Origin: Antedon mediterranea
Lineage: Eukaryota > Echinodermata > Crinoidea > Comatulida > Antedonidae
Direction: 5' to 3'
Length of the DNA stretch: 60,000 bases
Assembly: GCF_964355755.1 (NCBI RefSeq)
Contig: NC_092676.1
Coordinates: 17,716,288 to 17,776,287, forward strand
The stretch's first letter is position 1. Each line of letters begins with the position of its first letter. Shown piece after piece: positions 58,471 to 60,000 of this stretch. Made by a program: the position numbers and the translations under genes. The notes beneath the pieces were generated by a model. The model saw nothing but the letters and a program-made list of their open reading frames with translations, searched no databases and was not told the origin of the DNA.

Positions 58471-58624
58471 TGGTTAAACAAATATAAAGAAAAATTTTAA
58501 CATATTTTTGCATTCTTTTAGTCTTTTGGTTTGTATATTTTCACCTGTAGGATTAAGTAATAAGTTTCAAATTCAGAAACAGTAAGATAAGACGTATCTA
58601 ATTAAAAATACTAAATGTCATATT

Positions 58625-58834
58625 TTAATTTATTAATCCAATAGCTCCTAATTGCTCTTGTTTGATTGCTTTATATTCTCTTCTGGTGAAGGGGTAGTTT
58701 TGCCCAAAACCTCTGAATTTTTTACTGGCCGTTTTACTTTGTTTTGATTTAGATTTTTTTTTTGTTATCTCCATTGAGATCCAGCCACTGATACCCACAT
58801 TATTGTAATTTTTCCAGTAAATTTGCCTTTGGAT
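58625..58834 (-). other. Open 69-codon stretch of unknown nature
   Basis: Between in-frame stops the minus strand reads IQRQIYWKNYNNVGISGWIS, then MEITKKKSKSKQSKTASKKF, then RGFGQNYPFTRREYKAIKQE and QLGAIGLIN before TAA. The composition looks protein-like rather than random. I do not recognise it. It could be a decayed transposon ORF or an unrelated fragment. A weakly similar DNA segment at 29820-29925 favours a dispersed repeat. No splice donor in the right phase links it to LOXHD1. Confidence 0.25.
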
Positions 58835-59586
58835 TTAATTAATATAAATAAATATATAGTTCTGATTATTTTATTAATCGGGGAAAAAAGATAAGATTTA
58901 AAACATCATTTTATATGAGTAAAATCAAATTGCAAAGCTAACTGCTTTACATAATAATGTAAGTGTAAACATAATACACACTGCCAGTTTATAAGGCTAT
59001 AAATCAAATAACCATGCTTATATTAGAAATCCATTATATTGAAAGCATTTTATGAGACTGAAGTCAGTAGATAATATCCTGCGACATTGACATACCACCT
59101 GATGATATTCTGAACAGCAGTTTAATCAATATTAATATACATGTGCTCACTTTACAGAAAAATGATCAGCAAAGATAAAAAGTATTATTTATTAATTATA
59201 ATTTAAAATGTTGTTGTAACAAGCATAACCTTGAAGACAGTCTTCATCAATTGTCAATACATATATAATATCTTCTATCTTGATTGCATTGTTATTGTTG
59301 TATTATTTTATTCCCATCAGTTGTATTATTGTATCGTATTTGAGTGGGTGTAGAAACATAAACTCACTCTGTAGTTATTATTCATTGGTGACCAAATAAC
59401 ATATCATTATTTTATGATTGTCTTTTAACATAAATAAAAAATATTATAATTAGTATGATTCTATACAGCCATTTATGTCTTACTTTCTACCACAGAGGTA
59501 TGGAATTATAGATATTCATATAAAGGATAACTCTGTGTTTTATAATACCAGTTCTATTCATTATTACTGTATATAAAACATAAATA

Positions 59587-60000
59587 GGGAGGTTTCGCAA
59601 CTTTACGAATACGATAACGAGATACGTCATACATTTGTGAAACTTTTGAGCTAATCCCCATTTCATATTCGTAAAGCGTATTCGTGTTGACGAATATCAC
59701 CAGTCATATTCGTAACTACAAAACGAGTATAGTTTTTGATCTATTTTGCACATTTTGCATTTGAATTAGGAATGATTCATGATTATAATATAATTATAGA
59801 TTTATTGAAAGTAATTTACTAAAGTAATTTACTAAAATGCCAGGTCAATTTAGATAAATAGCAGTTTTTATAGTCCTCACTCGCTTTGATGTTACGCTAG
59901 GCCTAGGCAGCCAAGCACCAAGCAACACGTACCTGCGCTTCGCTCAAATTTACCGCAGTCATATTTTGGACGCGCCTCAATATTTTGTTGCCATGCGAAA
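59587..60000. mobile_element. TIR element copy 3, truncated by the window end
   Basis: Starts GGGAGGTTTCGCAACTTTAC after TA and follows copy 2 in reverse orientation through GCCTAGGCAGCCAAGC. The right end lies beyond the window. Confidence 0.8.

Larger units (their letters stand above)
58268..60000 (-). other. DNA upstream of the first visible LOXHD1 exon
   Basis: No further LOXHD1 exon could be recognised here. Contents are a LINE tail (58342-58470), an open stretch (58625-58834), about 700 bp of AT-rich DNA and the start of TIR element copy 3 (from 59587). It is most likely an intron continuing to the right. Confidence 0.5.

Overview
This window looks like an invertebrate deuterostome nuclear genome, most likely an echinoderm. 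It is AT-rich and full of introns with canonical GT/AG borders. Many small repeats contain the TAGGCCTA-type words common in echinoderm DNA, and the left-hand gene has a REJ (receptor for egg jelly) module. The species call is inference. I saw no rRNA, CRISPR or bacterial or viral genes. Two large genes converge tail to tail, and both encode PLAT domains.

Gene 1 (+ strand, from before position 315 to 27224) is a polycystin-1-like protein. I joined 24 exons in one continuous frame (1,824 residues visible; the 5' end lies left of the window). The order is REJ module, GAIN/GPS autoproteolysis region with an HLT cleavage site, TM1, an intracellular PLAT domain, then ten more membrane segments ending in a PKD2-type channel domain and a short C-terminal tail. 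Its introns are crowded with repeats. These include a CpG-rich tandem block (2056-4562), a LINE fragment (9450-9745) and a decayed tRNA-derived element (14441-14660). Two near-identical palindromic elements in opposite orientation (10804-12125, 14784-15928) flank the three PLAT exons. A 6.8 kb minisatellite of about 130 copies of a 52-bp unit occupies 16317-23104.

The intergenic region (27225-32428) holds a fold-back element built from 21-bp subrepeats with a 6-bp target duplication (27416-29034), about 2 kb with nothing recognisable, and a TIR element carrying a perfect 73-bp-arm palindrome (31105-32068).

Gene 2 (- strand, 58267 down to 32429) is LOXHD1, lipoxygenase homology domain-containing protein 1. 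I joined 44 exons in one frame (2,407 residues to the stop; the first exon or exons lie to the right). They encode 17 consecutive PLAT domains. Every inter-domain boundary is a phase-1 intron, as expected for a protein built by duplication of a symmetric module. One domain carries a long mixed-charge KRRKSK insert. A 3 kb inverted-repeat element, a 24/29-bp minisatellite and several MITE/SINE copies sit in its introns.

Both families act at membranes of ciliary or mechanosensory structures in animals studied so far. Whether their adjacency here matters is not shown by the sequence.
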